Positions 36,679 through 51,424 of a DNA stretch of 64,000 nucleotides are shown piece after piece. The stretch is from positions 14,067,971-14,131,970 of the forward strand of contig OZ038321.1 in the NCBI GenBank assembly GCA_964035795.1. Direction: 5' to 3'. Position 1 is the first letter of the stretch; the number at the start of each line of letters is the position of its first letter. The notes under the pieces are model-generated. The model worked only from the letters and a program-made list of their open reading frames with translations, had not been told where the DNA came from and did no database searches. The stretch is from Pterobdella sp. o SKG-2022. Its lineage: Eukaryota; Annelida; Clitellata; Hirudinida; Piscicolidae. The translations under genes were made by a program, and so were the position numbers.

Positions 36679-39600
36679 TTATGAGGGGTTGAAAAAGCCG
36701 TATTGTGAAGGACACTCACGGACTGTAACAGTGCTATGATCTGTAGATACATCTGTTATGCTTATTTTACTTAAATGTTCGTGGCTACATGAGGGAAGCT
36801 TAAAGACAGTGGTAGAAGGATCTTTGAAATGTTGTTGATCAAAACCTTCTTTGTTTTCCATCCTTGGTGTTTTGTTTGTGATTTCTATGAGTCTTTCATT
36901 TGGTGTTTGAGTTGAAAAGGTGGATGGGATTGCATAGGGGTCAATATTTTTTTTCGACTTGGGACGACCTCTTTTTCTCTTCACATTATCTGAGGCACTT
37001 GAGGTTGAAGGAGGTTTTATTGGAAAGAGTTTTGACAGAGAAGAAGTAAAAGTAGCAGGTGGATTCTCTTTTGATAATTTATTTCTTCTCACACTCATTC
37101 TTTCTGTCCTGCTAGGAACATTTTTAAGATCAGAACTCATTGATGACTTGCTGCTAGGCAAGCTGCCTGAAGATTCGTTTAGAGCATCTGACTTTTTGGA
37201 TTCACTGGTACGAGGTTTTCTGGAATTTTCCACTAATTTATATCTATTTCTTGAACTACTTGAAATACTAGAAGCATCATCCTCCTCCTCCTCCTCATCA
37301 TCATCTTCTTCTTCACCATCATCTTCAACTAACTCACCACTTCTATTCTGCAAAAAAAGTAAATTTAATAAACTAAGCACTGAAAGTAAATTTTAATATA
37401 AGAGTTATGGGAAAAGCGTGTTATTAAGCTAGAAAAACCCATAAAAATAATCATAATGTAATACAATTATATCGTTTATTATACTCAGCATCTTCACTTT
37501 TCTAATAAAGCTACCCTTTCTTGACATCTACAAACACTAACGCAAATCTTTGACAAAGGCTTTCCAAGCTTCCCTTATTCTACTACCTTCAACCTCAAAA
37601 CTCCCCACTTATTTCACACAATCATTCTTATCCATTTTTATAATGTTTTCTAACCATCTAAAACTTTCTTGCTTCAAATTTTCAATAATTTCCATAAAAA
37701 TATAATTTATCCATCAACTTCTTTGTACTCACACTATCCCCCAGCTGAGCAGTTCCCAAGTATCCGTTTTACTGCTTTTCTCAAAACACCTTCTTTATCA
37801 ATCTTACCTCCTAAGTTTCTAAGCTATATGTCATGACAAGTCTTACAAACGTTTTATAATTATGCCATTTGATTTACCACATAACATAGAAGTGATACTG
37901 GCAGATGCCCTTCAGCACAGGCTTATTTTTTATGTAAAACCTAGTTCACTTCTTTTACGACCAGTCATAATGTTTTCTAAAAAACAACAATTATTCCTCG
38001 TTTTCCAACTCACTCGAAAAACCATCTGAAACATTTTTATATTCCTCAATCACAAACATTCATGTTATTTATCAGTAGATCATCGCTACAAGTTGTGGAA
38101 CAAGATGCACAAGAAATGGTAAGTATTTCAAGCTAGCAAACGTTTTCTTTCCAAATCATCACTTACAATCTTCTGGTTCTCAAACATTTAAGCTCTAGAG
38201 TTTTTTGTCATACAGTTTTGTCAAGCGCCATTTTTTCCATCTAATCTAAGCCAAAGATTTTTGAAGAGATCTTGAGGTTTTCCATCTAGCACTTCAGCTG
38301 CCCTCCATGTGAACGTTTGCCATTCTGAATCTCACCAGATAGTTAATTGGCACAGAGTTTTTAAATCTGCAAATCACGTGCGCTGGCCAACGAAGTTGAG
38401 CTTAAAATAACATCTGGACAAACCTGCTTCAGACAGTGCCAGATGTCTTGTTTTGCCATTTCATCCTAAACATTTTTTTAAAAAAAGTAGAGTGAAAATT
38501 TTTTTATCTTTCTGGTGTAATGTTGATATACAGTCCAGATTTCACATCCACACAGCAAATGCTTTGGTCACTCGCAAATCATTTCTGATCTTTTTTTCAC
38601 TAAAACTATTAGATGCTAATGCTTAGAGGTGGGATGCATTCATGTTATATTGTCTGGACAAAGGCACAAATGGAGAAGACATAAGCCGTTGAGGTTGTAA
38701 TTGACAATAATACCTATCCAGGCTATGTCATCAAGTCCAACTTTAGCATTAAAGATGCCAAAAACAATCAATTTGTCAGTTCTTAAAATCTTAGCAATGT
38801 GACCATTCAAACCTTTGTAGAAATGATCTTTTAAGTCATTAGACTTGGTCATGATTAAAGCATATGCATTGATCAAAGTTGCAGGTACAAATATTATTCA
38901 TAGTAGCCCCTAGATTCAAAATTCTCATTCACCCAGCAAGAAAGTCTCTTTACCCTAGCACACTGTGCGCAAACACAATTTTTACAAGTCTTGCATTGCA
39001 CAGTTTACTCTAGCCTTTTTACCACACACTCTGCATAGGTGAACCCCACAACCATATTCCATAATTTTGTCTTATCAATAGACCTTCAATCCTTTCCTTT
39101 TAATGGCTCTTCCAACAAATGAATTTTGCTTCCAGTGCTTCAATTCTCTGCCATCAAGACTAAGTCATCTGCATACAGCAGTTCATCTTCATACAGAAAA
39201 TCTATATTTTTTCAAACAAAAACGGTGAAAGAACCAATTCTTAATAGACACCTAAAGCAACATCAAATTCTTATGAGTGTCAATCTCCAACCTAAACCAG
39301 CATTTTTTCTTCTTTTTGATCACCACTTTTTGCATCTGATCAAAAGCTTTCTCAAGTTCACAAAACAGATAAAAAGCTTGCCATTTTCTTGAAATAGCTC
39401 TTCTGCATTCTTTAAAGAATAAAATAACATCGACTGTGCTTTTACTAGCCATAAAATCAGGCTGCATTCCATCTTCTTTCACAATTCTTATCAGCCTTTT
39501 CACTTCTTTAATAACATGTTTCAAAAGTTTACCTTATCGAATATTTAATATACCACCTTTCTTCTTTTAATGTTATAGAATAATTGTTATATTCTTTTTA

Positions 39601-40131
39601 AATAAAAAATTTTGATATAATATTAATTTACGCTAATTTCTAAATAATTTTTAAAAAATAAAAAATTGCAAACTATTGAATTCCTACCCTATTCATTGGG
39701 TCTTTGCTTGTCCTGAAAGATATTAAAAAATTAATCATCTTTTAATAAATGAAAATAAATAATTTACAACTTACCTTTTTTCAAAAGCTCTTATTAATCT
39801 TTCATCCAAGATGTTATCTACTGGTTCCCAAGTGTTATACCTTTTTCAGGTAAAATTCAAGTTTGATCATTTAAAACAATTTTTCAATATGATTCTAAAA
39901 AAAAAATTGGTTTTACTTAGAACTCCAGTCTTTCCACTTAACAAGATATTCAGACTTTCCCTGTGGAATATTTAGTTAACATAGTTAAATAAACTTTCGA
40001 AAATTTATTTGAATTTTGAAAATTTTCCATTACTAAAAAGTCATAAAATCACATTGTCTTACATTCTTAAACCGTTTCTGTAGTAATTTTTGAGCGGCAA
40101 AAACTTGTTCGCCTAAGCCAGATAATTCCAT
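36679..40131 (-). CDS. Pc/CBX: Polycomb-family chromobox protein (CBX/Pc)
   Basis: Five exons on the minus strand: 40131-40063, 39960-39917, 39840-39775, 39712-39688 and 37347-36679; phases agree and all introns are GT-AG. The product is 290 residues. It starts MELSGLGEQVFAAQ, the invariant Polycomb N-terminus, and residues ~9-62 form a chromodomain with the H3K27me3 aromatic cage F11, W32 and W35 at the same numbers as in vertebrate CBX proteins. After the 25-nt exon 4 come an acidic run (Glu/Asp, ~75-90), Ser/Lys-rich linkers, an AT-hook (KRKRGRPKSKK), and at the C-terminus the Pc box ISITDVSTDHSTVTVREC...GFF, which binds RING1. It should be the reader subunit of canonical PRC1 in chromatin. 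Intron 4 (2.3 kb) is full of retrotransposon remnants. The length fits CBX7/CBX8-class proteins. Confidence 0.93.
37475..39530 (-). mobile_element. mosaic of decayed non-LTR retrotransposons in CBX intron 4
   Basis: Minus-strand pieces in order of transcription: 39524-39252, RT fingers/palm (MQPDFMASKSTVD, then CELEKAFDQM); ~39185-39150, the LLYADDLVLMAEN catalytic block; ~39070-38950, a Cys-rich tail (GCGVHLCRVCGKKA); then 38876-38640, an endonuclease piece (MINAYALIMT, DKLIVFGIFNAKVG); ~38420-38230, a C-terminal GHV-type block; and ~37905-37475, a C-terminal tail close to copy A. An endonuclease domain lying downstream of an RT core implies at least two elements, one inserted in or beside the other. 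All are full of stops. The orientation is the same as the host gene. Confidence 0.75.
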
Positions 40132-40930
40132 TGTGGGTTTAATTATAAGCTTAAGACCACGTATAAGTGGAGTTAACTAAAAAATATATGCTTAAATAAA
40201 ATTTAAAGCACCTAAATGCAGTTTAAAAAATGTTTTATATCAAATAAAAGGCAACAGTAGCATTCAAGAAAATTGTATTAAAATTTACTTTTCAGCTTAT
40301 GTGTTTACTATATTTAAATGCTTACAATTTAAACTAAACATATAATTTCAAAAATAGTCCTTTCTTCAAAACATCTTTGAATTTAATACACCATAAAATT
40401 TTCAAAAAACCATTTTAAAGTTTTTTAAAATAGAAAAATAAATATTTTATTGATTTCATAAAAAAAGTACAAAATTTATATTTATGAATGTTTTTTTTAT
40501 AAAGATATTTTATAAGAATTAATATCAATTGAACATATTTCCATCTAATTAAAGAGACCAAAATATGAAAACTACATATAGTTCCAGTTCTATTATTGAA
40601 ATAGGATTTTAACTACCGTAATCATAATGGTATCAGAAAGTCACTCCTAGGAGATAATAACTATTTAAGACTGCAACTGACAGCTTTTCGATTTCATTAC
40701 GATTTTTAGTTACTTTTATTATAGTAAATTATTGTGTGGTTAATTTATTTAAAAACGTTAAAGAAAAAAAAACATATTTATATTCTATATTTTGCATTAA
40801 ATTTAGAGTTATTCAGATAATAATGCTTTATGTCTATAAGGTATAACTCAAAATAAATTTTTTTGAGAATGATAAAACACCTTTGATAATATAAAAATGT
40901 CACAATTAACTCACGATAAACCAACTTCAG
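40132..40930. other. CBX upstream region and mucin-like gene 5' region
   Basis: These ~800 bp separate two divergent genes and should hold the CBX promoter and an unseen 5' exon (with start codon) for the mucin-like gene on the + strand. The sequence is AT-rich and no specific element stands out. Confidence 0.4.
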
Positions 40931-44496
<3,566 letters not shown>

Positions 44497-44733
44497 ATCC
44501 ATTTGTTCCAGAAGATGTTAATTTATAAGAGTTATTTTGAGAATTGATTTTTTTGAATTATTCATATCGATGTTACAAATTTTCATTTTAAATAATATTC
44601 TTATTTTGTTCGGTTCACAAGAATTTGTCATACTCTTTGAAAACACTTTTGAGAACTTTTACGCACAAAAATGATTGAAAACATTTCATTTACTTCAAAC
44701 TTAAAAATTACATTAATTTGGCTTCAGAAAAAC

Positions 44734-47373
44734 TTATAATTTGACCAAATCCTTTTTTCGACTAATATTATTGTTATTGGGTGCCTTATTGTTGGAGACT
44801 TTGCCAGCTAAGAGGCTAGTCGACTGGGGTAGAGTCTTGAAGTGGTGGCATAGTTTTTCGCAGACTCTTTCATTTACCGCTGCATTCCCATAAATTACTT
44901 CTTTGTTATGCAAAGTAGCGTTGATTTTTATTTTTATTTTTTGCCATTCTTTCTTACTTTTATTTAAAACAATTTGACTTGGTTTTGAGAGATTGGCAGA
45001 AACATTAGAGTTATTTTTAGAGTTAGGGCTGTGTTGTGAAGTTTTTGTGAGATTTTCGAATTTTTGACGTGTATTCTGCTTTGATTTTGGCTCTTGGTGT
45101 TCTTTTTCAGCAAATGTAATTTTACGGTTGTTTTTGAAGTCATCATCTTTAACATTTATTTTACTTTTGTCGTTTTCTGAAGATTTTTTTTCGTTGAAAT
45201 ATAAATGAATACTTAAAACGGAGATTAATTGACATTTGAAAAAGACAACGGCAATGAGATGAAAGGGCCAGCCGTAAGTGAACAGAAACATTGGGAATTC
45301 CTTGCTTCTTTCTCCCACGTTGGTCCCTCGTTCCTGGTCTGTTACTGCAACTATTGATATTATCAAGCCTATCAACAGAAACAAACCTGTGTCAGAATTT
45401 TTGTATATATTTTTAATTATATAATTTTTATTCTCACTATTTAAAACAATAGCAAGCTGGCTTATACAAGAGGAAAATATTTAATGGATTTTATTGAAAT
45501 TATTTTCAAATCAATCAAGTTTTAAGCAAATAAGTTTATCTTGTAAAATATGCAATAATTAAACATTCTCTAAACCTGCAAAAATATAGAAGATAGCTAG
45601 AATAACCAGAAACATAACATAGCGGTTTTTTTGGTTCCTGATGAAGACATGTACACAAATGGCCACACAAACACTCAATACAAAGAAGCAGTTGAGAAAA
45701 AACAGTATGGAATTTTTTAAAGAAACTGTTATGATGAGCAATTTAAAGACTTCATTTTGGTAGGGTTAATAAATATTTTTTTGAATAATTTTGTTGTTTT
45801 ATTACTTTTTGATTCTTTAAATAATTCCAATTTACTCTTGTAGTTATTTAGTTCAATTGAAGTTTCAAAATTTAAAAAACCTAAAATAGATTCAGTAGGC
45901 TTCAGATCGTTCTCATCTTTCCATTGGAAATGCTCTATATATGAACAATTTTCTTTTTCTAGAACTTTCCAACTTTCAAACTCAACTGTTGAATAGTAAA
46001 TACATATATTTTTAAATAACACGATTTTAAGTTTTAAATATTAATGAATTATCACTAACTCTACACAAAAATAACTTTTAAACATTTCTTTTATTAAATG
46101 AGTCAAAGAATCAATAATCACTGAAACTAATGTAGAAGATTACATCGAAACTTTCATTGATGTTTAGTCATTGAACTTACGCAGGTGCATGAGTTTGTGT
46201 GAAGCAATTGATTTGTTCTAAAAATAGTTTGTTTGCTTGATCAATTGATGACAAGAAGGTGTAAAAGATTTTATAAATTCCAGTATTTTTTGAATATTTC
46301 AAGCTTGGTAACTCGCTTTTTAAAAAATATTTTGATTAAAAAATTCTAAATTGGAACAGTATTTACCATTATTATAAATTAATGTTTGTGAAGCTTTTAT
46401 TAATTTTTTAAAACAAAAAAGTTAAAATTTTTATACTTCGTGCCGTGCTTTCCGTACATTATTAAATAAATGAAACTCAGTTAAGAATCATAGGCAAGTC
46501 GATTAGTTTTGATGAAAATGCAATCAACATTAAATTAGATAAACTATTAAGGAAGATGTTGCGATGATTATGGTAAAGTTTGGCTGGTTCAATATTTAAT
46601 ATAACTATTAATCATTATGTCTGTGATTTAAAACGTTTACATGAATTTTTAATTGAATTAAAAAACTATGAAAACTATTTTTATAAAATTATATTCAAAG
46701 AAAAAAAATTTAAATAATAAAAACACCTTCCAAGAACAAAGTAACAACCTCACCTAGGACGGAGCACTTGTGCCAGAGACCAAAGCATGTCTGGTGGTAC
46801 CAGGCTGTCTCATTTACGATCATGCTTCTTTCTTGAGTGCACAACCATTGGTTACTCACCTTCATGTGATAATTTATATTTATATAAAACTAAGTTAGGG
46901 GTTACGGAGGTTCTATTAAGAAAACTAAAATGGAAATCAAAAAAGTTATGCTTTTCATTTCAAAACGTGGATTTTCGAAAAGGTTTTTTTCACAATAGTT
47001 TTTTTTAACAAAGGGAAATAAAAACTTCAAAAGTAAAATTGACGTTTCCAATTATAGAATATGAATTCTGTTCTAAGGATTCAACTATGAATTCAAACTA
47101 GATAGTTGAGATACGAATACGGTGGCAAAAAATGTAGACACTTTTAATCAAAACCATATAAAAATTCGTTATTTTAGGCTAACTAAATTTTTATTTCATA
47201 AAAAATTTACCAACAAGTGCGATAAAGAGGATGAGGATGGAGGAGAAGGAGAGAAGCACAGTCAATACAACAATGAAGGACGGGCCGGAAGCTTTGTGAG
47301 ACTTTTTGGGAGTGTTTTGTTGTACATAACGGTTGTAGACAGTTATGTTATGTGTTGGATTAGTCGATTTCAT
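44734..47373 (-). CDS. claudin/PMP22-superfamily four-transmembrane protein
   Basis: Exons on the minus strand: 47373-~47215, 46859-46754, 45985-45836, 45725-45576 and 45386-44734, ~405 residues. The last four junctions are phase-exact GT-AG; the first junction (donor CTT|gttggt, or an extra tiny exon) is unresolved. Exon 1 gives a cytoplasmic N-terminus and TM1 (PSFIVVLTVLLSFSSILILF). Exon 2 carries the family hallmark W...GLW..C (AWYHQTCFGLWHKCSV), with a further Cys in exon 3 (ENCSYI) as expected for the first extracellular loop. Exon 4 holds TM2 and, after a short basic loop, TM3, which continues into exon 5; then the second loop and TM4 (YGWPFHLIAVVFF). A ~150-residue basic, Ser/Asn-rich cytoplasmic tail follows, longer than in typical claudins. 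It acts in the plasma membrane, perhaps in junctions or as a channel/receptor subunit. An in-frame TGA just upstream supports the start. Confidence 0.75.
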
Positions 47374-49274
47374 ATTTCAAAATCACATATTGACAAAATA
47401 TAAACTTTGATTCAATTTTGAAGCTTGCTTTTTATATTAGCTCAATTTCTTTAAATCTATAAAACATATTTCAATTAGTATTTCACAAACTTCAAAAGTG
47501 CTGCTGAACCAAGATTTAATGCGCCCTAATAATAAGCTTTTGTCCTCTCAACAGCCATTAAAAAGCAATCAATATTTTCATTGAAGTCTGATTTGTCGAT
47601 ACTTTTGTATTTACCATAAAACAATAGAAAAAGATGCAAATTATTGACTAATAATATTGAATATACAACTGAACAAAGTTAAAAGTTTTGAGAATCATTA
47701 AATTTCATAATAGGAAGAGATTTTTAAATAGATGACCAAGATCGATAGTTTGCGAAAGGTCCGAATAAAAGCGTTGAGTTATGCTTGCATTTCCCGTGAA
47801 TATTTATGATTTATTGGACACTATAAATAAGCTTTGAGTTTTTGTATTTCTCAATTGCTAAAGCATGAAAATGATTCTTTGAGCGTAGTGGGTTCAAAGC
47901 CACTTTTTAACAAAAAAAATTGAGAAATTGATAAACCTATATCAAAATTATATTTAACTCTATTTTTTTTTGTATGCGGTTTGTGACAGTGATAAAAATT
48001 TATTTATTTTTGGTGATATTCTATTAATTATTGTAATGGATAGTATTTTCCTAAATGTATTTAGAGTATTATTGGTCTTAAATTTTGCTTGAAGAAACTT
48101 TATCGAAGTGTACGCAAAATAAAAAACATTTTAATAAGATACAGACTTCAAACACGATAACATCACGAGTTACCTTTTATTACGACCTTGAAAATTCGAA
48201 ACAACAATGATTGAACTTTGGAAACCAATTCAGATAATATAACACAGTGGATTTTGAAATATAAAATGTAATACATTGTACTGGCAACTAGTAATTTAAA
48301 TAGATGATTTGAGATAATTTATCAAATTAAAAAAATTCGATGCGTTTCTAATTTTGTATAAATGATTTTAATATGAATAAACAAATAAGTACAATTATAC
48401 AAATTAATAAACAAGAGTACCATCAAACAAGAGCAAAAGTAGGTTGGTAAGCCTTTCTGGCGCTTTTGAATGGACTGTGAATAACGTTCTAAATGGAAGA
48501 TTTTCAAGCTATTCTTGAGTCAAATATCAACAACAATAACAACCATTATAACTAGATCAACTCAACTTTACATGCACTTTACAACGATTCAATGAATACT
48601 ATTGAAATATGTCATGTTTTTACAAAATTTATTCATAGAAAACAGATCGAGGTTATAAAAAATATGTAAATTTTCATGAATATTTTTTTTTATAAATGAT
48701 ATTTTGACATCAAAAGATGTATATTGTTATTCTTGATATAATATGGAGTTCAATTCCTGTCAAAATATTGCTTCTACGTCAATAAAACTATAGAAATATT
48801 GAAGTTGAATAATATCATAAAGTTTTAAAATACCAATAGCAAATAATGAAAGAATTTTTGGAAGGATGGATGGATGGAAAGATTAAGAGTCTTAGGATGA
48901 AAAAAATTTCAAACAAAGAACCCAAATCATTATAAATATTTTTTGCAGATAAAACTAATATCAATCGAAATTTAAATTTAAAAGCGAAATATCAAAAAAC
49001 TATCAAAAATTAATAAAAAATTACTTTAGGAGTAAATGCGAAACAAAGAATGCAAATACAATGGTAAATATGCAAAAATCAAAAAAATTAATTATACGCA
49101 TGCATGACTTGAGAAAAACAAAAATGAAAATCCATATATAAATAAAAATAATACTGGGTTAAAAGCAAAAGGTGAGCGACCAACCACATCAGACTAGTGA
49201 ATATTCATGAATTTGTATGGAAGCAGTAGTGAGAAAGCTCAAGCATAATTTGTAATGGAATATCATTAGCAACA
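47374..49274. other. intergenic, AT-rich
   Basis: Upstream of the claudin-like gene (promoter side) and downstream of the five-exon minus-strand locus. No convincing exon. A tRNA-like remnant at ~47848-47910 is listed separately. Confidence 0.45.
47848..47910 (+). other. possible decayed tRNA or tRNA-derived repeat
   Basis: The stretch tcaattgctaaagcatg resembles a D-arm (box A-like), and agtgggttcaaagccact could fold as a T-arm with a GGTTCAAA box-B-like loop about 35 nt later. No acceptor stem pairs well, so a working tRNA is unlikely. Confidence 0.2.
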
Positions 49275-51332
49275 TTAAATCATATAGCCATCTTCATCAT
49301 TATAATCTGGATCCGATATGAAAGATGTGATTGGTTGCATCTCTGAAGCTCCTCCCCGACTATCATTTATATCCTCCTGTTGAATATTCAATTAGCTTCT
49401 CATCCATACTATACTTATGTATATACTATACTTACATAAAACCTAATTAATTAGTGCTTTCCTATTGGCTTGAATTTTTTGTATTGTGAAAAATAATTTA
49501 AGGAAAAGGTTAATCTAATACTCATTAATAAACATGAGTTTAGAGAATACCTTTGAATCAGCTTCTTTCATTCTGAAGATGTGAATTAATGATGTTAAAT
49601 TTGTAATGACTACGAAAAAAATTATGCTAACTTGAAAAATTATAAACAAAAAATTCATTCAGCTAAAAATATAGTTACAATAAAATATTTTAAATTTAAC
49701 TGAAATTAAAAAAAATTTTTAACTAAAAGTCAAACAATTTAAAGTGAAACTTTGAAAAAAGTTTGACGAAAATAAATAGAAACTAAAGATTTGGGAACAA
49801 AAAGTGGAAAATAAGGTTAAATCAATTGAAAACTGAAAAGGTACTTAAAATCCCCATATATCCACAACATAATTGAGACTTTTTGGAGTTTTTGTTGTGT
49901 CCAAAAGACCGTTTCAATTAACCAGTAAGACCCAAGACTAACATCGAGAACGAAAGATAAAAATGTATAAGTCCAAGCAAAAAAATTTTCTTTAAAAGAT
50001 TGCATTCGGTTATATGCATCGAGGTCCTAATGGAGCCAAAGTCTATTGGAGACTGAATAAAATGAAGAGACTGAATGAATATCGAAAAAATACCAACTCA
50101 AATGTATTTCCTTAAAAAAATTGTTCATCTATCCATCTTATAGGAAGAAAATTTGTCAAGAAATACTTCGGTGGGATGTTACTCCTTCAAGGTATCAAGC
50201 TGGACAACCCTTCCTTTTACTCCAACCGAGGCATTTGATGAATCGCACACAGCATGAAGTGAATTTTCCGCTCAAAGCACGTGATTGCGAGTGTCTTACA
50301 AGTATTATTAAATTCGTTGTCGTATTTTATGTTCATATTATTATAGGCTGATATAATCCTTCCATACTCTTTTGTTTGAAGCCAACAAGGATTGTTTCAT
50401 CCGTATAACTAGGTTCCAAAGATGAGGCTTTCAAGGCAAAGAAAGATGAAAAAAACTGATGATAAAATAAAAATGTTTCAAAGGAATGATAGAAAAGCCA
50501 TCAAAGGTTTCTGCGGCAAAAAGGATGAAAAGCTTTTCTCTCGCAGTAAAAAGATGGAAAGTATAAAAGAAACACTCCTTAGAGACCTGTCAACTCCTGT
50601 GAATCTCTGCACCAGTCTCCTTGCCAGTGACTGCTTCAGTCTCGAGAATGATGACTGTGTCGTGTCTGCAGTCTTTGTATGTGTATGGGTGTTTATTTGT
50701 ATTTGTGTTGAGGATTCAACTGAACTTTCAAACAAATTTTAAACCCCCAACTGAATTTAAATAATGCTAAAATCTTGAAAAATTGAAAAACTAAAAATAG
50801 AAAATAAAACTTGTATAACAATCAAATGAAATGATAATTTACTCAAAATGAACACAAAAAACTCAAATTAGTAATTATGCACATAAAAATTAAATCTGAC
50901 GCAACTGCATGAATGTTGAACTATGAAAACTCAACAAAAACTACTACTACTACTACTAATAATAATAATAATAACAACAATAAATACAATTTTTAAAAAA
51001 TTTTTCTTTGTTCTTTACTTATCTATCTATGATTAACTTTCTATATATATTCCTACAATTTTAAAATAATGTCACTGAGTTATAAGGTTGTACTTACCGA
51101 AAATTTAGTTTTAATGAATCTAGAATTTTCTCATTATAAAGAATGAAAAATCAAAAGAAATTGAATAATATTACTACCAAAGCAATAGTAACAAAGTATC
51201 AAAAACGACAGACTCCACAAAGCCTACTTTATCGAGAGAGAGTTGTGAGGCAGTGAGTTCCTCTGAAGGGTAGTCATGGATGCACGAGTGAAGCGGGTAG
51301 GTGCCCCTGGGGTTCTTAGACCTTTCTGGGCA
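49275..51332 (-). CDS. five coding exons of an unidentified C-terminus (possible alternative 3' exons of the kinesin light chain)
   Basis: Minus-strand exons 51332-51228, 50665-50595, 50270-50183, 49572-49551 (22 nt) and 49376-49275 can be chained with correct GT-AG borders and phase. The product reads AQKGLRTPGAPTRFTRASM, RNSLPHNSLSIK, HDTVIILETEAVTGKETG, ENSLHAVCDSSNASVGVKG, VVQLDTLKE, MKEADSK, and ends in an acidic tail SDPDYNDEDGYMI before TAA. It is hydrophilic, with Ser/Arg phosphosite-like spots (RNSL, TRAS), and lacks known domains. It lies downstream of, and on the same strand as, the kinesin light chain, whose family is known for alternatively spliced C-terminal tails. A bridging exon of phase 0 to 2 would be needed from 54009. 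Another reading frame of exons 1 and 2 is also open, so the exact peptide is uncertain. Confidence 0.45.
50941..50990 (+). repeat. (ACT)n-(AAT)n microsatellite
   Basis: Short compound trinucleotide repeat: about six act/ctact units followed by aataataataataataacaacaa. Non-coding context, in an intron of the five-exon locus if that model is right. Confidence 0.9.
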
Positions 51333-51424
51333 CTGAAGGTTAGCGTTTTAGAAAATTTAATTGAGAGAAATATGATTAAGACTGTTTATACAACAACAGA
51401 TTGCATGAATGCTACAGATATTTC

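Noticed and set aside
36959..37396. 145-residue plus-strand frame rich in Leu/Ser
   Set aside because: Antisense shadow of the last CBX exon, whose minus frame has the AT-hook and Pc box.
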